DNA of 64,000 nucleotides, taken from NCBI GenBank assembly GCA_040772885.1, contig JAXGXF010000012.1, forward strand, positions 3,557 through 67,556, given 5' to 3'. The translations under genes were made by a program, and so were the position numbers. This document shows, piece by piece, positions 1-9,625 of this stretch. Each line of letters starts with the position of its first letter. Positions within the stretch are counted from its first letter, which is position 1. Origin of the DNA: Pullichristensenella sp002068815. GTDB lineage: Bacteria; Bacillota; Clostridia; Christensenellales; Aristaeellaceae. The notes under the pieces were generated by a model, which did no database searches, was not told where the DNA came from, and worked only from the letters and a program-made list of their open reading frames with translations.

Positions 1-1137
1 GACACAGGCCCGGCGCATCCTACTCCTTGGCAAAGTACCTGTGGCTAAGAGAAAACGCGCCCGATGTCTATAAGAATACATATAAGATATTGCAGGCAAA
101 GGACTATATGGTATACAAGCTGACGGGAAGGTTTTATACGGATTATTCGGATGCGACCGGAACGAATGCGTTTGATATCTCTTCCTTCGATTGGTCCGAT
201 AAGGTACTGGACGCGGTAAAAGTGCCCAGGGAAGTATTCCCCGACGCCGTTGAAAGCACGAAAGTTGTTGGAGAGGTTACGGAAGAGGCCGCCGCGCTGT
301 GCGGGCTTAAAAAGGGAACGCCCGTCGTGATGGGCGCGGGAGACGGCGGCTGCGGCGCTCTCGGCGCCGGTTGCGTAGAAGAGCGACATGACCTATTGCT
401 GCATGGGAACCTCGGCATGGATAGCCCATGTCTCCGATCGCGTTATTTTGGATGACGAAATGAAACTCGTGAATTGGGCGCATGCGGTTCCGGGACTTAT
501 TTCTACAAACGGAACCATGCAGTGCGCCGGCACCTCCTATACCTGGATGAAGGAACACCTGTGCGCGGAGGAAAGGTTCCTTGCGGAGCAGAATGGAGAG
601 AGCGTTTATACTTACATCGATAAATCCATCGAAAAGGCCGCGCCCGGCTGCAACGGCCTTTACTATGTTCCCTATCTTTGCGGCGAAAGGTGCCCCAGAT
701 GGGATGCTTATGCAAAGGGCGGGTTCTATGGGCTCAAAATAGAGAATACGCACGATGACATGGTGAGAAGCATCATCGAAGGCATCGGCTATAACATGAG
801 GCTTATTCTGGATATCATGAAGGGCTATGCCGATATCCGCGATATTTCCATAATGGGCGGATTGGTCAAGTCAAAGGTAAATTTAAAGATTTTCGCCGAT
901 ATCTTCGGAAAAACCCTCAATACATTGAACTATTTCGATGAGGCCACGTCCGTTGGCGCAGCTGTTTTGGCGGGCGTGGGGAGCGGCGCTTTGAAGGATT
1001 TTCATGAGATTTCAAAATTCTCCCGGATCGCCGATACGAATGCGCCCGATGAAAGCAACAGAGCCGTATACGAAAAGATGCTGAAATGCTTCGACAGCAC
1101 ATATTATGCAATGAAGGAAATCTACAGCGGTATTTGA
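1..1137 (+). pseudogene. FGGY-family carbohydrate kinase (xylulokinase-like), 5' truncated and frameshifted
   Basis: An ATP-dependent sugar kinase of the FGGY family, resembling xylulokinase; it would phosphorylate a pentulose or similar sugar in the cytoplasm. The 5' end lies outside the window: the frame is open from base 3 with no start. The catalytic-Asp motif GAGDGG is visible around 345. The first frame holds to about base 383 and then continues in the next frame from about 385, reading DMTYCCMGTSAWIA, to the stop at 1137. Joining them needs two bases added or one removed near 381-387, where an EEGD motif would be restored. Either the gene is broken or the assembly has a small indel. 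The split transketolase downstream fits a pentose-phosphate role. Family call firm; substrate unknown. Confidence 0.8.
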
Positions 1138-1448
1138 CGGTATATCGGGGCAGGCGCTTTCATTTACACGGCCGGAAATGCGCAGGCGAATTTCAAAATT
1201 CCGGACAAGCAGCGAAAAAGCGGAACCTCCGTATTGCCCCTGTGCGGGGGATATGCGGCTGCGCCCCTTTCGCCGAAACCACGGTGATTCCTTCTCGCCC
1301 CGGCGGGTTTTGCCGTGCGCTTGCGGCCGCAGGTTTCAAGGAGTGAATGGGCGTATGGCGGACTTCAATGCCCTGTCGGTTTTTGCCGGGCCGCGATGAG
1401 ATCCGGGGCTTGATAGAACCCACAAACACATATCAGGAGATTGCAGAA
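1138..1448. other. Intergenic region, no gene recognised
   Basis: This stretch separates the kinase from the transketolase. The frame of the downstream gene stays open back to 1347, but the translated segment is not transketolase-like. The AGGAG-like sequence at 1433-1438 fits the ATG at 1449. No convincing terminator or RNA gene was seen. Confidence 0.6.
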
Positions 1449-2282
1449 ATGGAAAAAATGCTCGAGGACATGCTTAAGGAAAAAGCAATGGCAATCAGGA
1501 AGCTTACGATCAAGGAGATTGGCCAACTGTCCGTAGGCCATATGGGAGGCTCGCTGGATCTGTGCGAATTGCTGGCGGTTCTGTATTACCACGCAATGAA
1601 CATCGACCCGCATAACCCCACCATGCGGGAAAGGGACAGATTTGTCCTCTCCAAAGGCCACGGCGGCCCTGCGCTTTATTCCACATTGGCGCTGAAAGGG
1701 TATATATCCATTGAAGCGTTGGATACGCTGAATAGGCCCGGAACAAGTCTGCCCAGCCATTGCGATATGAAACGCACGATCGGGATCGATATGACGACCG
1801 GCTCGTTGGGACAGGGCCTCAGCTGTGCGGTGGGTATGGCGATCGCCGCCAAAATGGACAGGCTGCCCTCCTTTATCTATGCCTGCATTGGCGATGGCGA
1901 AAGCCAGGAGGGCCAGATTTGGGAAGCGGCAATGCTGGCCGGAAATCAGCACCTTGGCAATCTGATTGCATTTACCGATTATAACAAGATGCAGATCGAC
2001 GGCTATGTTGAGGATATAAACGGGCTTTATCCGCTCGATAAGAAGTGGGAGTCCTTCGGCTGGCATGTTCAAAGCATCGATGGCCACGACGTCGCGCAGA
2101 TCGCCTATGCGATAGACAACGCAAAAAAGATCAAGCACAAGCCATCCATGGTTATTTTAAACACGGTAAAGGGAAAGGGCTGCTATTTCTGCGAAAATAT
2201 GCTGTCCAGCCATTCCTTCAAGAACATTACAAAGCAGATGTGGGAAGACGCCATAGCAAAACTGGACGGGGAGGACGCATAA
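1449..2282 (+). CDS. Transketolase, N-terminal subunit
   Basis: The thiamine-diphosphate-binding half of a two-subunit transketolase, moving C2 units between sugar phosphates in the non-oxidative pentose phosphate pathway. The protein is 277 aa, normal for split transketolases. Visible motifs are SVGHMGGSLDL near the N-terminus, SKGHGGPALYS, and the ThDP/Mg motif IGDGESQEGQIWEAA at about residues 145-160. The ATG at 1449 is chosen because an AGGAG ribosome site sits about 10 bases upstream and the protein then starts like its family. The stop codon directly abuts the ATG of the C-terminal subunit, so the two are translationally coupled. Confident. Confidence 0.95.
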   Translation: MEKMLEDMLKEKAMAIRKLTIKEIGQLSVGHMGGSLDLCELLAVLYYHAMNIDPHNPTMRERDRFVLSKGHGGPALYSTLALKGYISIEALDTLNRPGTSLPSHCDMKRTIGIDMTTGSLGQGLSCAVGMAIAAKMDRLPSFIYACIGDGESQEGQIWEAAMLAGNQHLGNLIAFTDYNKMQIDGYVEDINGLYPLDKKWESFGWHVQSIDGHDVAQIAYAIDNAKKIKHKPSMVILNTVKGKGCYFCENMLSSHSFKNITKQMWEDAIAKLDGEDA

Positions 2283-3257
2283 ATGAAATGGAAGAAAGAA
2301 GAAAACGAGCTGAGGCTTGCCTATTCCGATTCATTGATTGAATATGGAAAAACCGATGACCGCATCTGTGTGGTTGAAGCGGATTTGATGACTTCCTCTT
2401 CCACGGAAAGGTTTAAAAACCTGTATCCGAACAGAACCATCAACGTCGGCGTTGCCGAAGCAAATATGATCGGAGTGGCAGCCGGTCTTTCCGCTATGGG
2501 AAAGATCCCGTTCACGCATACATTCAGCGCGTTTGCGTCAAGAAGGTGCTGTGATCAGGTGACAATCTCTGTTGCCTATGCGGGTCTGAACGTCAAGATG
2601 GTCGGCAGCGATCCGGGCGTAGGCGCTGAGCTGAACGGTGGGACGCACATGAGCTTTGAAGATATCGCGATTATGCGAAATATCCCTGAAATGGTCATCT
2701 TTGAACCGACAGACAGCATACAGCTAAAAAAGGTATTCCCTCAAATCATAGAACACTACGGCCCGGTCTACATTCGGTTGTTCCGGAAGAACGCATGGAG
2801 CATCTATGGAGAAGATGATTCCTTCGAGCTCGGCAAGGGCCATAAGATTCTGGAGGGAACCGATGTCACCATCTGCGCTTCGGGAATCATGGTAAAAGAG
2901 GCATTGGAGGCGGCCGCTATACTCGGAAAAGAAGGAATATCCGCAGAAATCATCAATATCCATACGATCAAACCGCTCGACACGGGGATCATCCTTGAAA
3001 GCAGAGCGAAGACCGGATGCTGCGTCACCGCTGAAAATGCAAGTGTGATCAATGGCCTCGGCAGTGCCGTATCCGATTGCATCACCGGCAACAATCCCTG
3101 CCCCGTCTTGAAGGTTGGGGTGCTGGATCGATTCGGCGAAGTCGGCAAAATCGATTATTTGCAAAAAGAACTGCACCTTGCCGCGGCAGATATCGTTCAA
3201 AAAGCGAAAGAAGCCATCGCGATGAAGCGCAATTCGTTTGATCCGGTAGGTGCATAA
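2283..3257 (+). CDS. Transketolase, C-terminal subunit
   Basis: The second half of the split transketolase, 324 aa, carrying the pyrimidine-binding domain (about residues 10-175) and the C-terminal transketolase domain (about 190-310). Motifs include VVEADLMTSS, GVAEANMIGVAAGL (the Glu that activates ThDP) and THTFSAFASRR. The ATG follows the preceding stop with no gap, behind GGGGAGG, so 1:1 production of the subunits is likely. With the adjacent FGGY kinase it forms a small sugar-phosphate unit on the plus strand, convergent with the next operon. Confident on family; the actual sugar phosphate is not known. Confidence 0.95.
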   Translation: MKWKKEENELRLAYSDSLIEYGKTDDRICVVEADLMTSSSTERFKNLYPNRTINVGVAEANMIGVAAGLSAMGKIPFTHTFSAFASRRCCDQVTISVAYAGLNVKMVGSDPGVGAELNGGTHMSFEDIAIMRNIPEMVIFEPTDSIQLKKVFPQIIEHYGPVYIRLFRKNAWSIYGEDDSFELGKGHKILEGTDVTICASGIMVKEALEAAAILGKEGISAEIINIHTIKPLDTGIILESRAKTGCCVTAENASVINGLGSAVSDCITGNNPCPVLKVGVLDRFGEVGKIDYLQKELHLAAADIVQKAKEAIAMKRNSFDPVGA

Positions 3258-3429
3258 AGAGAAGAGGCGGCTTCGGGGGGGGAAGATGGGACGACGAGCG
3301 AGATGACTGCATCCGCCTGCGTCTGCGCAGCGCGCCAACATACCTGACCCCCGAAGCGATTGCAGCGCCTGGCGACGGCGGACAGATTGCGCCCGGTCCT
3401 GTGCGGCAAAACTGACCCGCAAATCGCGC

Positions 3430-4713
3430 TTATTCGCACCAGCGCACGATCGTCTCCGCCAACACCTTGATCGACGTAAAATACGATTCCAGATCGACAC
3501 ATTCGTCGATCGTGTGGGCGTTTTCCAGGCGGCCAGGGCCAAAGATAATGGTCTGTATCTTTCCATTGTTCTGAAGGTGACGGGCATCGGCGCCGCTGGG
3601 CATACCGGATATTTGTTTTTGACCCATAACGCTTTCGCAGGCATCGGATATTACGTCGATCAGCGGGCAATGGGGTTCAATGGCATGGGGCATGACGCCC
3701 AAATACCAATTGAGCCGAGGGGGATGCTGGGAGAGCCAGGGATCGTCCCGGCATATTCGCGCGATGCGTTCCTCGACCTCACGCTTTACATCCTCGCCAT
3801 TGACAGGGATCTGCCTGCCGCCTTCCCCTGTTTCCGTAGGAAGATACTTGATGTCGTAGCGCATGACACAGGAACCAGGTACCACGGCAGCGCCTATGCC
3901 TCCCTCAATCTGGCCCAGCGTGATCGTGGGCGAGGGAAGCAAGGGATGCTTTCTCCTCACCTGCCATTCCGTCTCCAGTTCCAAAAGGCCATTGGCGATG
4001 GTCATCGCCTTTTCCACCGCATTGACGCCCTTCCATTTAAAACAGGCATGAATGCTCAACCCTTCCACTGCGATTTCCAACAGGTAAACACCCCGACTGG
4101 CGCAGAAAATCTGCAGGTCCGTCGGTTCGGTGACGATGGCCGCATCCGCCGTATATCCCTGTTCGATGCAGGAAAGCGTTCCGTTTCCGCCACCCTCCTC
4201 GTCCACCACGGACTCAAGGAGAACATCGCCTCGCAAATCTGGGTATACCGCCCTGGCGTAGCGCGCCGCCAGCAGCATCGCGGCCACTCCAGCTTTCATA
4301 TCACACGCGCCTCGCCCGTAGAGCCGTCCTTCTTCCACCTCCCCGGACAGCGGACCGTGCTTCCATTTGGACAAGTCGTCCAGTGGGACGGTATCCACAT
4401 GGCCGTTGAACAGCAATGAGCGCCCTCCGCCCGTGCCCCGAGCAATCGCCACCAGATTCGGCCGATTCGCGTAGTCGTGTCCGGGATTGTAATCCGGCCA
4501 CGAAGCAATTTTTGCATTATCGGGTTCAAAAAGCCGCGTTTCGAATTTCCATTCCTCCAGAGTCTTGGCAAGCCACCGCTGAATACCCCCTTCGTTTCCA
4601 GATTTGCCCTGATCGATAAACGTGCTGTCAAAGGCAACGAGGGCGCGCAAAAACTCAACCGCCTCATCCCTGCGCTCGTCAATGTAGCGCATAAGTGCCT
4701 GGCGTTCCATCAT
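3430..4713 (-). CDS. M20-family metallohydrolase (ArgE/DapE/acetylornithine deacetylase type)
   Basis: A cytoplasmic zinc amidohydrolase of the M20 family, which cleaves acyl-amino acids or small peptides. The protein is 427 aa. Metal and catalytic motifs are present in order: NGHVDTVP, GRGACDMKAGVA, VDEEGGGNG, VTEPTD, and the C-terminal MPSGADARH. The dimerisation domain lies at about residues 200-320. The ATG at 4713 is chosen for a GAGGAG site 7 bases upstream; an upstream extension lacks one. It is the last gene of the ROK-M24-M20 operon, 211 bases after the M24 gene. Substrate cannot be told from sequence; pairing with a creatinase-like protein suggests an N-acyl or amidino compound (inference). 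Confidence 0.9.
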   Translation of the reverse strand: MMERQALMRYIDERRDEAVEFLRALVAFDSTFIDQGKSGNEGGIQRWLAKTLEEWKFETRLFEPDNAKIASWPDYNPGHDYANRPNLVAIARGTGGGRSLLFNGHVDTVPLDDLSKWKHGPLSGEVEEGRLYGRGACDMKAGVAAMLLAARYARAVYPDLRGDVLLESVVDEEGGGNGTLSCIEQGYTADAAIVTEPTDLQIFCASRGVYLLEIAVEGLSIHACFKWKGVNAVEKAMTIANGLLELETEWQVRRKHPLLPSPTITLGQIEGGIGAAVVPGSCVMRYDIKYLPTETGEGGRQIPVNGEDVKREVEERIARICRDDPWLSQHPPRLNWYLGVMPHAIEPHCPLIDVISDACESVMGQKQISGMPSGADARHLQNNGKIQTIIFGPGRLENAHTIDECVDLESYFTSIKVLAETIVRWCE

Positions 4714-4924
4714 TATGATTCTCCTCTTCGCGTTAATGCCAATGGCCAAGCGGCTGCATGTTCATGACCGGGTCGCGCCGGCCCATTCCGACGCAAACGA
4801 CCTTCCTGTTCTGCCGGGGAAGTTTTTCACATCCGGATCAATGGCACTGAGAGCGAAATGGCTCTTCCTTGAAGACGATGATTGCGAAAATGATCAATTT
4901 TCACTTTCCAGTCTCCTTTACGCC

Positions 4925-6100
4925 TCACATCCGCAAAATGTCCCTGCGGAAATTGGTCAGACTGTCCGGTCCGTCCGCGCCTATGCGAATGCTGTCCTCG
5001 AGCCGGAAGCCGAAGCCCGTACTGTTGTTCCCCATGAACAGGCAGATACAAAAGGTCACGTTTTCCTGCAGGATGTAGTCGGAGCCATCCTCAATCCAGG
5101 GCGGTTCACCCTCCATCAGGCCGGTAGCGTGGCAGGGTCCGTAAAGAAGCCATTCGTAATGTCCGTTCCTTTTCATGGTCTGGGCGTAGGCACGGGCCAC
5201 GTTTCCCGCGTTGTTCCCGGGCCGGAGTTGCTCGTAGATGGCCTGATATCCCTCCCAGCCTGCCTCAACCGCACGGTACAGATCGGGGTCGGGCTCGCCG
5301 AAGAACACGGGGCGACCGATCGTGGAGGCATATCCCTCATAGCGCGCACCAATTTGAAGGTGCACAAAATCCCTTTCCCGTATCGTCTTTTGGCGCGCCC
5401 GGCTGATCGCCTGATTGCCGCCCTCGCCAGCAAGAATCCATGCGGGATAGGACTCGTTTTCCGCGCCCAGCTCGTACATCTTGCCGTTGGCCAGCCCTCG
5501 CACCTGCAACTCGGTCATGCCGGGGCGGATGTTCGCATAGACGTACTCGACGGTCTGCGCCGTGATTTCCCCTGCGCGGCGAAGGCAAGCGATTTCGGCG
5601 GGAGATTTGATCATGCGCAGGCTCATTACCAGATCGTCCCCCCGCACAATTTCTACGTTTCCATAGGACGAAAGGGCTTCCAGGAGTTCCGCGTATAGAA
5701 CGTGGGGAACGAGGTTCATGCCAGCGATGGCCACGCGCTTGGGACGATCGCCGTTCAAAAGGATGTCAAAAACGTCGGGGAATCGCTCAAGCATATGGCC
5801 GGGATATTCGGGATTGGAGGATTCCCGAAACGCGGACAGGCGATGAATTTGCTTTATCCGGCTTCGGTCCCGGGCGTATGTCATGCTTTCCGGCCCGATT
5901 AAAAGCACGGGGTCGCCTGTCTGGGCCATCATCACGCCCGCACTTTCAAAGGACGGCCAGTAGTCGGAGTAATACCGGACAAACTGTGGCTCAGTCTCGT
6001 TTCCATAGGTCAGGAGAATGTCAATGTCCGCCTCGCGCAGCAGGGTCTGGGTTCTTTGCGCGCGTTCGACGAATTCTGCATCCGAAATGATGGGTCTCAT
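4925..6100 (-). CDS. M24-family creatinase/aminopeptidase-P-like protein
   Basis: A pita-bread-fold protein of 391 aa with an N-terminal creatinase domain (about 1-150) and a C-terminal M24 domain (about 165-380). Two Asp metal ligands usual in M24 peptidases appear replaced: the first motif reads HLQIGARYEGY (Gln for Asp) and the second STIGRP (Thr for Asp). The His in GPCHATGL and the late Glu in GFRLEDSI remain. This pattern resembles metal-independent creatinase-type hydrolases more than Xaa-Pro aminopeptidases. The ATG at 6100 has GGAGG six bases upstream and lies 1 base after the ROK stop, so it is coupled to that gene. Exact reaction unknown. Confidence 0.85.
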   Translation of the reverse strand: MRPIISDAEFVERAQRTQTLLREADIDILLTYGNETEPQFVRYYSDYWPSFESAGVMMAQTGDPVLLIGPESMTYARDRSRIKQIHRLSAFRESSNPEYPGHMLERFPDVFDILLNGDRPKRVAIAGMNLVPHVLYAELLEALSSYGNVEIVRGDDLVMSLRMIKSPAEIACLRRAGEITAQTVEYVYANIRPGMTELQVRGLANGKMYELGAENESYPAWILAGEGGNQAISRARQKTIRERDFVHLQIGARYEGYASTIGRPVFFGEPDPDLYRAVEAGWEGYQAIYEQLRPGNNAGNVARAYAQTMKRNGHYEWLLYGPCHATGLMEGEPPWIEDGSDYILQENVTFCICLFMGNNSTGFGFRLEDSIRIGADGPDSLTNFRRDILRM

Positions 6101-6101
6101 A

Positions 6102-7352
6102 TTATGCCTCCATTTCGCATATACCATCGCCGGCTTCCTTTTCGGGAGTATCCGCCGGCTCTGTGGACAGAAGATCCATGAGCGGCTCAAGCGCATTTAC
6201 CGCAATGAGCTCGTCCCAGGAAAGGATGGGGCGCGCGGGCATCATTTCGATCTTGGCATCGTTGACCTGCACGAAATTTGCCCGGATACGGTCATATATG
6301 TTGGGGGTCCAACTGTTGACCTCGCCGCCGATTACGAGTATGCGCGGGTCGTAAAATGCGGCAATCATTCCGCACAGTCGTCCCCATTCGCCGCAGGCCT
6401 TTTCCACGATGCCCCGGATCTCCTCATCCCCGTATTGAAGGCACTGATCGGCCATGCGCATCATCCGCTGGTTCAGTTCAATGTCCATGCCATCCAGCAG
6501 AGCGAGCTTCTGCAAAAGCTGCTGATCCCCGGTGCGCCCAAGGTATTCCTGAATTTGAGCGTGCAGCCTGGTCAACGAATAGCTTCCCTCCAGAGTCCTA
6601 CCTGCCTCGCCCCCAAGAGGCGCGCGGGCAAACTCACCGGCGGCGCCGAAAAATCCCCTGTAATACTTGCCATCGATTACGATCCCCGCGCCAATTCCTG
6701 TGCCGATGTATATATATACGTAATCGTTGATGCCGATGTCGCCGAGCTCGCGCAGGTAGGCCAGTGTCCTCAGGGTAGAGGACTTGGCCAGTATCGTCTT
6801 CACGCCGTAACGCTCTTGAAAATACTGGACGATGTTGAACCCGTTCAGGCATTCGCGGCTGTTGAAGACATGAATGGTTTCGCCGTTGCTGGCGATCGAT
6901 GCCGTGGCGCCCACAGAAATAATGCCGATTTTTGCCGCATACTCGTTGGGCGCTCCGCGCGTTCCGATCAGCGCGTCTATGCCCACTTCCATGATGCCAA
7001 GCATTTCCTCCTTGGTCTGTTCCGCCTTGAGCGCATGCGACCAGTTCACGATCACCTTTCCCGTAAGATCCGCGATAAATGTCTTTACGTAGAGCTTATC
7101 CAGATTGACACCCAACACATAGCGATAACAGGGATTGAGCGAATACAAAACCGCCTTCCGGCCAAGCGTAGATTCCCGCTTGGCGGCGGCCATGATGTGT
7201 CCACTTTTCACCAGCTCGCTGATGAGCCGGTAGACCGTAGGGCGCGGTATACCGATATCCGCGGTCAGAGCTTCGACGGTCGCCCCCTGATTGCGCCAGA
7301 TATAGGTAAGAATTCGCGTGGAGTTGTATTTTCTTATACGCCTGTTCGTCAT
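6102..7352 (-). CDS. ROK-family transcriptional regulator (NagC/XylR type)
   Basis: A 416-aa sugar-responsive regulator: an N-terminal winged helix (about 10-65, including IPRPTVYRLISELVKSG) followed by a ROK sugar-kinase-like domain. The phosphate-binding segment IGTGIGAGIVIDG is visible near residue 215. The usual ROK zinc-cysteine cluster is absent: after GAAGEFARAPLGGE there are no cysteines. It heads the operon with the M24 and M20 genes and probably controls that operon and possibly the neighbouring ABC transporter (inference). The promoter at 7397-7425 lies just upstream. Family call firm. Confidence 0.9.
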   Translation of the reverse strand: MTNRRIRKYNSTRILTYIWRNQGATVEALTADIGIPRPTVYRLISELVKSGHIMAAAKRESTLGRKAVLYSLNPCYRYVLGVNLDKLYVKTFIADLTGKVIVNWSHALKAEQTKEEMLGIMEVGIDALIGTRGAPNEYAAKIGIISVGATASIASNGETIHVFNSRECLNGFNIVQYFQERYGVKTILAKSSTLRTLAYLRELGDIGINDYVYIYIGTGIGAGIVIDGKYYRGFFGAAGEFARAPLGGEAGRTLEGSYSLTRLHAQIQEYLGRTGDQQLLQKLALLDGMDIELNQRMMRMADQCLQYGDEEIRGIVEKACGEWGRLCGMIAAFYDPRILVIGGEVNSWTPNIYDRIRANFVQVNDAKIEMMPARPILSWDELIAVNALEPLMDLLSTEPADTPEKEAGDGICEMEA

Positions 7353-7396
7353 GAAATACCGCTCTTTCCATGAGATTTATCTTATTCGTATTCCCC

Positions 7397-7425
7397 ATTT
7401 TACCATACTGTTCAGCCTTTTGCAA
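7397..7425 (-). promoter_or_regulatory. Sigma-A promoter for the ROK-M24-M20 operon
   Basis: On the minus strand a -35 TTGCAA (7420-7425) and a -10 TAAAAT (7397-7402) are separated by 17 bases, about 45 bases upstream of the ROK start codon. No other good promoter is seen in this 210-base gap. Confidence 0.65.
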
Positions 7426-7518
7426 AACACGAAAAACAGGATTTCCGCTATGGAACAAGTCTCCTATCCGGGCGTGCGAACGACAATCCTCTCCCCGCAC
7501 ACCTGTGCCGGCCGAGCT

Positions 7519-7550
7519 TCCCGGGAGACGGGTCATCCCGCCTCCCGGGA
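7519..7550 (-). terminator. Hairpin after the sugar-binding protein gene
   Basis: A 9-bp perfect stem (TCCCGGGAG with CTCCCGGGA) with an extra inner GGG/CCC pair lies 13 bases past the stop of the binding-protein gene on the minus strand. There is no T-run, so it may be a weak terminator or an mRNA-stabilising hairpin. Confidence 0.5.
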
Positions 7551-7562
7551 GACTGCGCCTAA

Positions 7563-8564
7563 TTAGAAGTTAAACTGCCCCACGTTGTCCTTGGTGAAGG
7601 TAAATTTCTGCCAGTAATAGTATTGGTCGCCCACCTTCTCGGCCTGCGGGAAGAGCTCCGCGAAGAAGGGCAGCGGGCCGTCCTCGAAGGTCTCACCTTC
7701 AAACAGCGCAATGCCAACCGCCGCGGCCCACGCGCCCCACTCGCCGGGATCCCACATGGAGATGCAGCCGATGACACCCATCTCAAAGTAGGGCTTGGAG
7801 GAATTCGGGGTGCCATGCCCAAAGTAATAGACTCCGCCCACCATGTCCGCGGAAATGATGCTCTGACACACGGGGGCATCCAGTTCCTGCGAGTTGCCGA
7901 TAATCGCTTTGATGTTGGGATAGGCGGTCAGTATGTTCTGGGTGACTTCCAGCGCCCGCTGGGTATCCCCTTCGCTCGCTTCCACGGTGACACATTTCAG
8001 GTTGGGGTATCTTTCCGCCGCGTAGTCCTGAATCTGCTGAACGCGCTGTGTCAGGAACGCGGAGGTAAGTTCGCTGGTTATGATCGCGTACTCGAATTCG
8101 TCCGTGCCCATGAATGCCACCATGTCGTCTACGATGAAGTTCCCCAGAAGGTTAAGGTCGCAGATGCCCGCATAGGCGTCGCGCGCAGCGGGATCGTCGC
8201 AGTCAAGATCCCAAGTGACGATGGTGGTGCCCTTTTCCTGCCACTGGCGCAGCACTGTGGAGAGGGTGACGGGGTCGGTGGAGGTGGTGACCAGGATATC
8301 GACATCCTTGGACAGGCAGTCGGTCAGCGTGTTGGCAACGCCTACGGGATCCAGGGCTACCGGGCCTTGAAGCTCAATGGTATACCCCTTTGATTGGGCG
8401 TACTCCTGGGCAAGGTCCCAGGCACGAATCATGTAGGCTCCCTGATGGCTGGGAACGAACAAAATGTGCCCCTTGGTTTCCTCGGCCACAGACGCTCCGG
8501 CAAACATGACAACAGTCAACAGCGCGATCAATACGGCAGACAGGTACCTCTTCCAGTTCTTCAT
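7563..8564 (-). CDS. Sugar ABC transporter substrate-binding protein (RbsB family)
   Basis: The extracellular receptor of a ribose-type ABC importer, 333 aa. An N-terminal signal sequence (about 1-27, hydrophobic core LSAVLIALLTVVMFAGA) ends in SVAEE; there is no lipobox Cys, unusual for a Gram-positive receptor, so anchoring is unclear. The periplasmic-binding fold follows (HILFVPSHQGAY, then DPVGVANTLTDCLSK). The start ATG follows GGGAGAG. It is the last gene of the operon running 13029 to 7563, behind both permeases. Ligand unknown; ROK regulators nearby suggest a sugar. Confidence 0.9.
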   Translation of the reverse strand: MKNWKRYLSAVLIALLTVVMFAGASVAEETKGHILFVPSHQGAYMIRAWDLAQEYAQSKGYTIELQGPVALDPVGVANTLTDCLSKDVDILVTTSTDPVTLSTVLRQWQEKGTTIVTWDLDCDDPAARDAYAGICDLNLLGNFIVDDMVAFMGTDEFEYAIITSELTSAFLTQRVQQIQDYAAERYPNLKCVTVEASEGDTQRALEVTQNILTAYPNIKAIIGNSQELDAPVCQSIISADMVGGVYYFGHGTPNSSKPYFEMGVIGCISMWDPGEWGAWAAAVGIALFEGETFEDGPLPFFAELFPQAEKVGDQYYYWQKFTFTKDNVGQFNF

Positions 8565-8622
8565 GTGTCTCTCCCTTTCCGTGATTTAACTATAAAGGCG
8601 GCGCGGTTACCGCAGACCACCT

Positions 8623-9612
8623 TCATGCTTGCACGTCGACTTTGGATGCTGCGCTCAAGCCCGTGAAAATGCGCAGGTTGAGCATGTTCCCCGTCAGGAG
8701 AACGATCAGCAGGAGGCCGAGGATAATGTTCTCGATAAACACCGCGTTCACCGTCAGCAACTGGACCAGGCCGTTGGACAGTATGCAAAACACCAGCACG
8801 CTGAGTATGCAGTTGCCTACGGACCCCTTGCCACCCGTTACCGACGCACCGCCCAATATGGCCGCGGCAATGGATTGCATCAGGAAGGCGTCCGCCACGT
8901 CGGGGCGACCGCTGGCCAGGCGGGAGGAAATGACCACCGCTGCCAGAAAGGACATGGCGGCGGAGATGATGTAGGCCAAGACAATGGAACGCGCGCTGCG
9001 TATGCCGGAGAAGATGGCCACCGTCGAACTGGTGCCCACCAGGAAGAGCTTGCGGCCCAAGCGAGTCCGGGCCGTCACAAAACCCACCACCAAAGCCGCC
9101 GCGACCAAGATGAACACTTGGACGGGAAACACACCCCACAGCTTGGCGTTTCCTATCATCGTATATCCGATGGGCAGGCCCGATATGGCACCGCCGTTGG
9201 TCAGCACGAGCCCTATGCCGGCAAACATGGATTGGGTGCCCAGTGTAGCCAGCATGGGGGCCACCTTGAGGTATGCGACCAGATAGCCGTTTAACAACCC
9301 GCACGCCATGGATACCATCAGGGCGACAAGCACGGAGATGCCGATGGGCAGGCCACAGTTTACCGTAAGCACCGCGATGACCACCGTGTTCAGGCTGCAA
9401 AGAGTTGCCGAGGAAAGGTTGATACCACCCGTGATGATACATACCGTCATGCCAATGGACAAAAGACCTAGTTCCACGCATTTTTGCAAAACCACCATCA
9501 GGTTGGAAAGCCTTGCAAACGTGGCGGTTGTTGTGGAAAACAGAGTGAACAGCACGACGACAATCAAAAGGAGCCGGCAGCTGTCCTTGTGTTTTCTCCA
9601 CTGTTCCAACAT
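8623..9612 (-). CDS. Sugar ABC transporter permease (RbsC family) 2
   Basis: A polytopic membrane permease of 329 aa from the ribose/galactoside class, with about eight to ten hydrophobic segments and the class motif AAILGGASVTGGKGSVGN near residue 250. The ATG at 9612 (MLEQWRKHKD) is chosen because GGAGGG sits 6-7 bases upstream; the frame extends further up without a site. It follows the other permease by 13 bases, and the two probably form a heterodimeric channel served by the single ATPase upstream. Confidence 0.92.
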   Translation of the reverse strand: MLEQWRKHKDSCRLLLIVVVLFTLFSTTTATFARLSNLMVVLQKCVELGLLSIGMTVCIITGGINLSSATLCSLNTVVIAVLTVNCGLPIGISVLVALMVSMACGLLNGYLVAYLKVAPMLATLGTQSMFAGIGLVLTNGGAISGLPIGYTMIGNAKLWGVFPVQVFILVAAALVVGFVTARTRLGRKLFLVGTSSTVAIFSGIRSARSIVLAYIISAAMSFLAAVVISSRLASGRPDVADAFLMQSIAAAILGGASVTGGKGSVGNCILSVLVFCILSNGLVQLLTVNAVFIENIILGLLLIVLLTGNMLNLRIFTGLSAASKVDVQA

Positions 9613-9625
9613 GGAAATCCCTCCT

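Noticed and set aside
1347..1448. Longer transketolase start at 1347
   Set aside because: The additional N-terminal segment does not match the family and lacks the ribosome site found before 1449.
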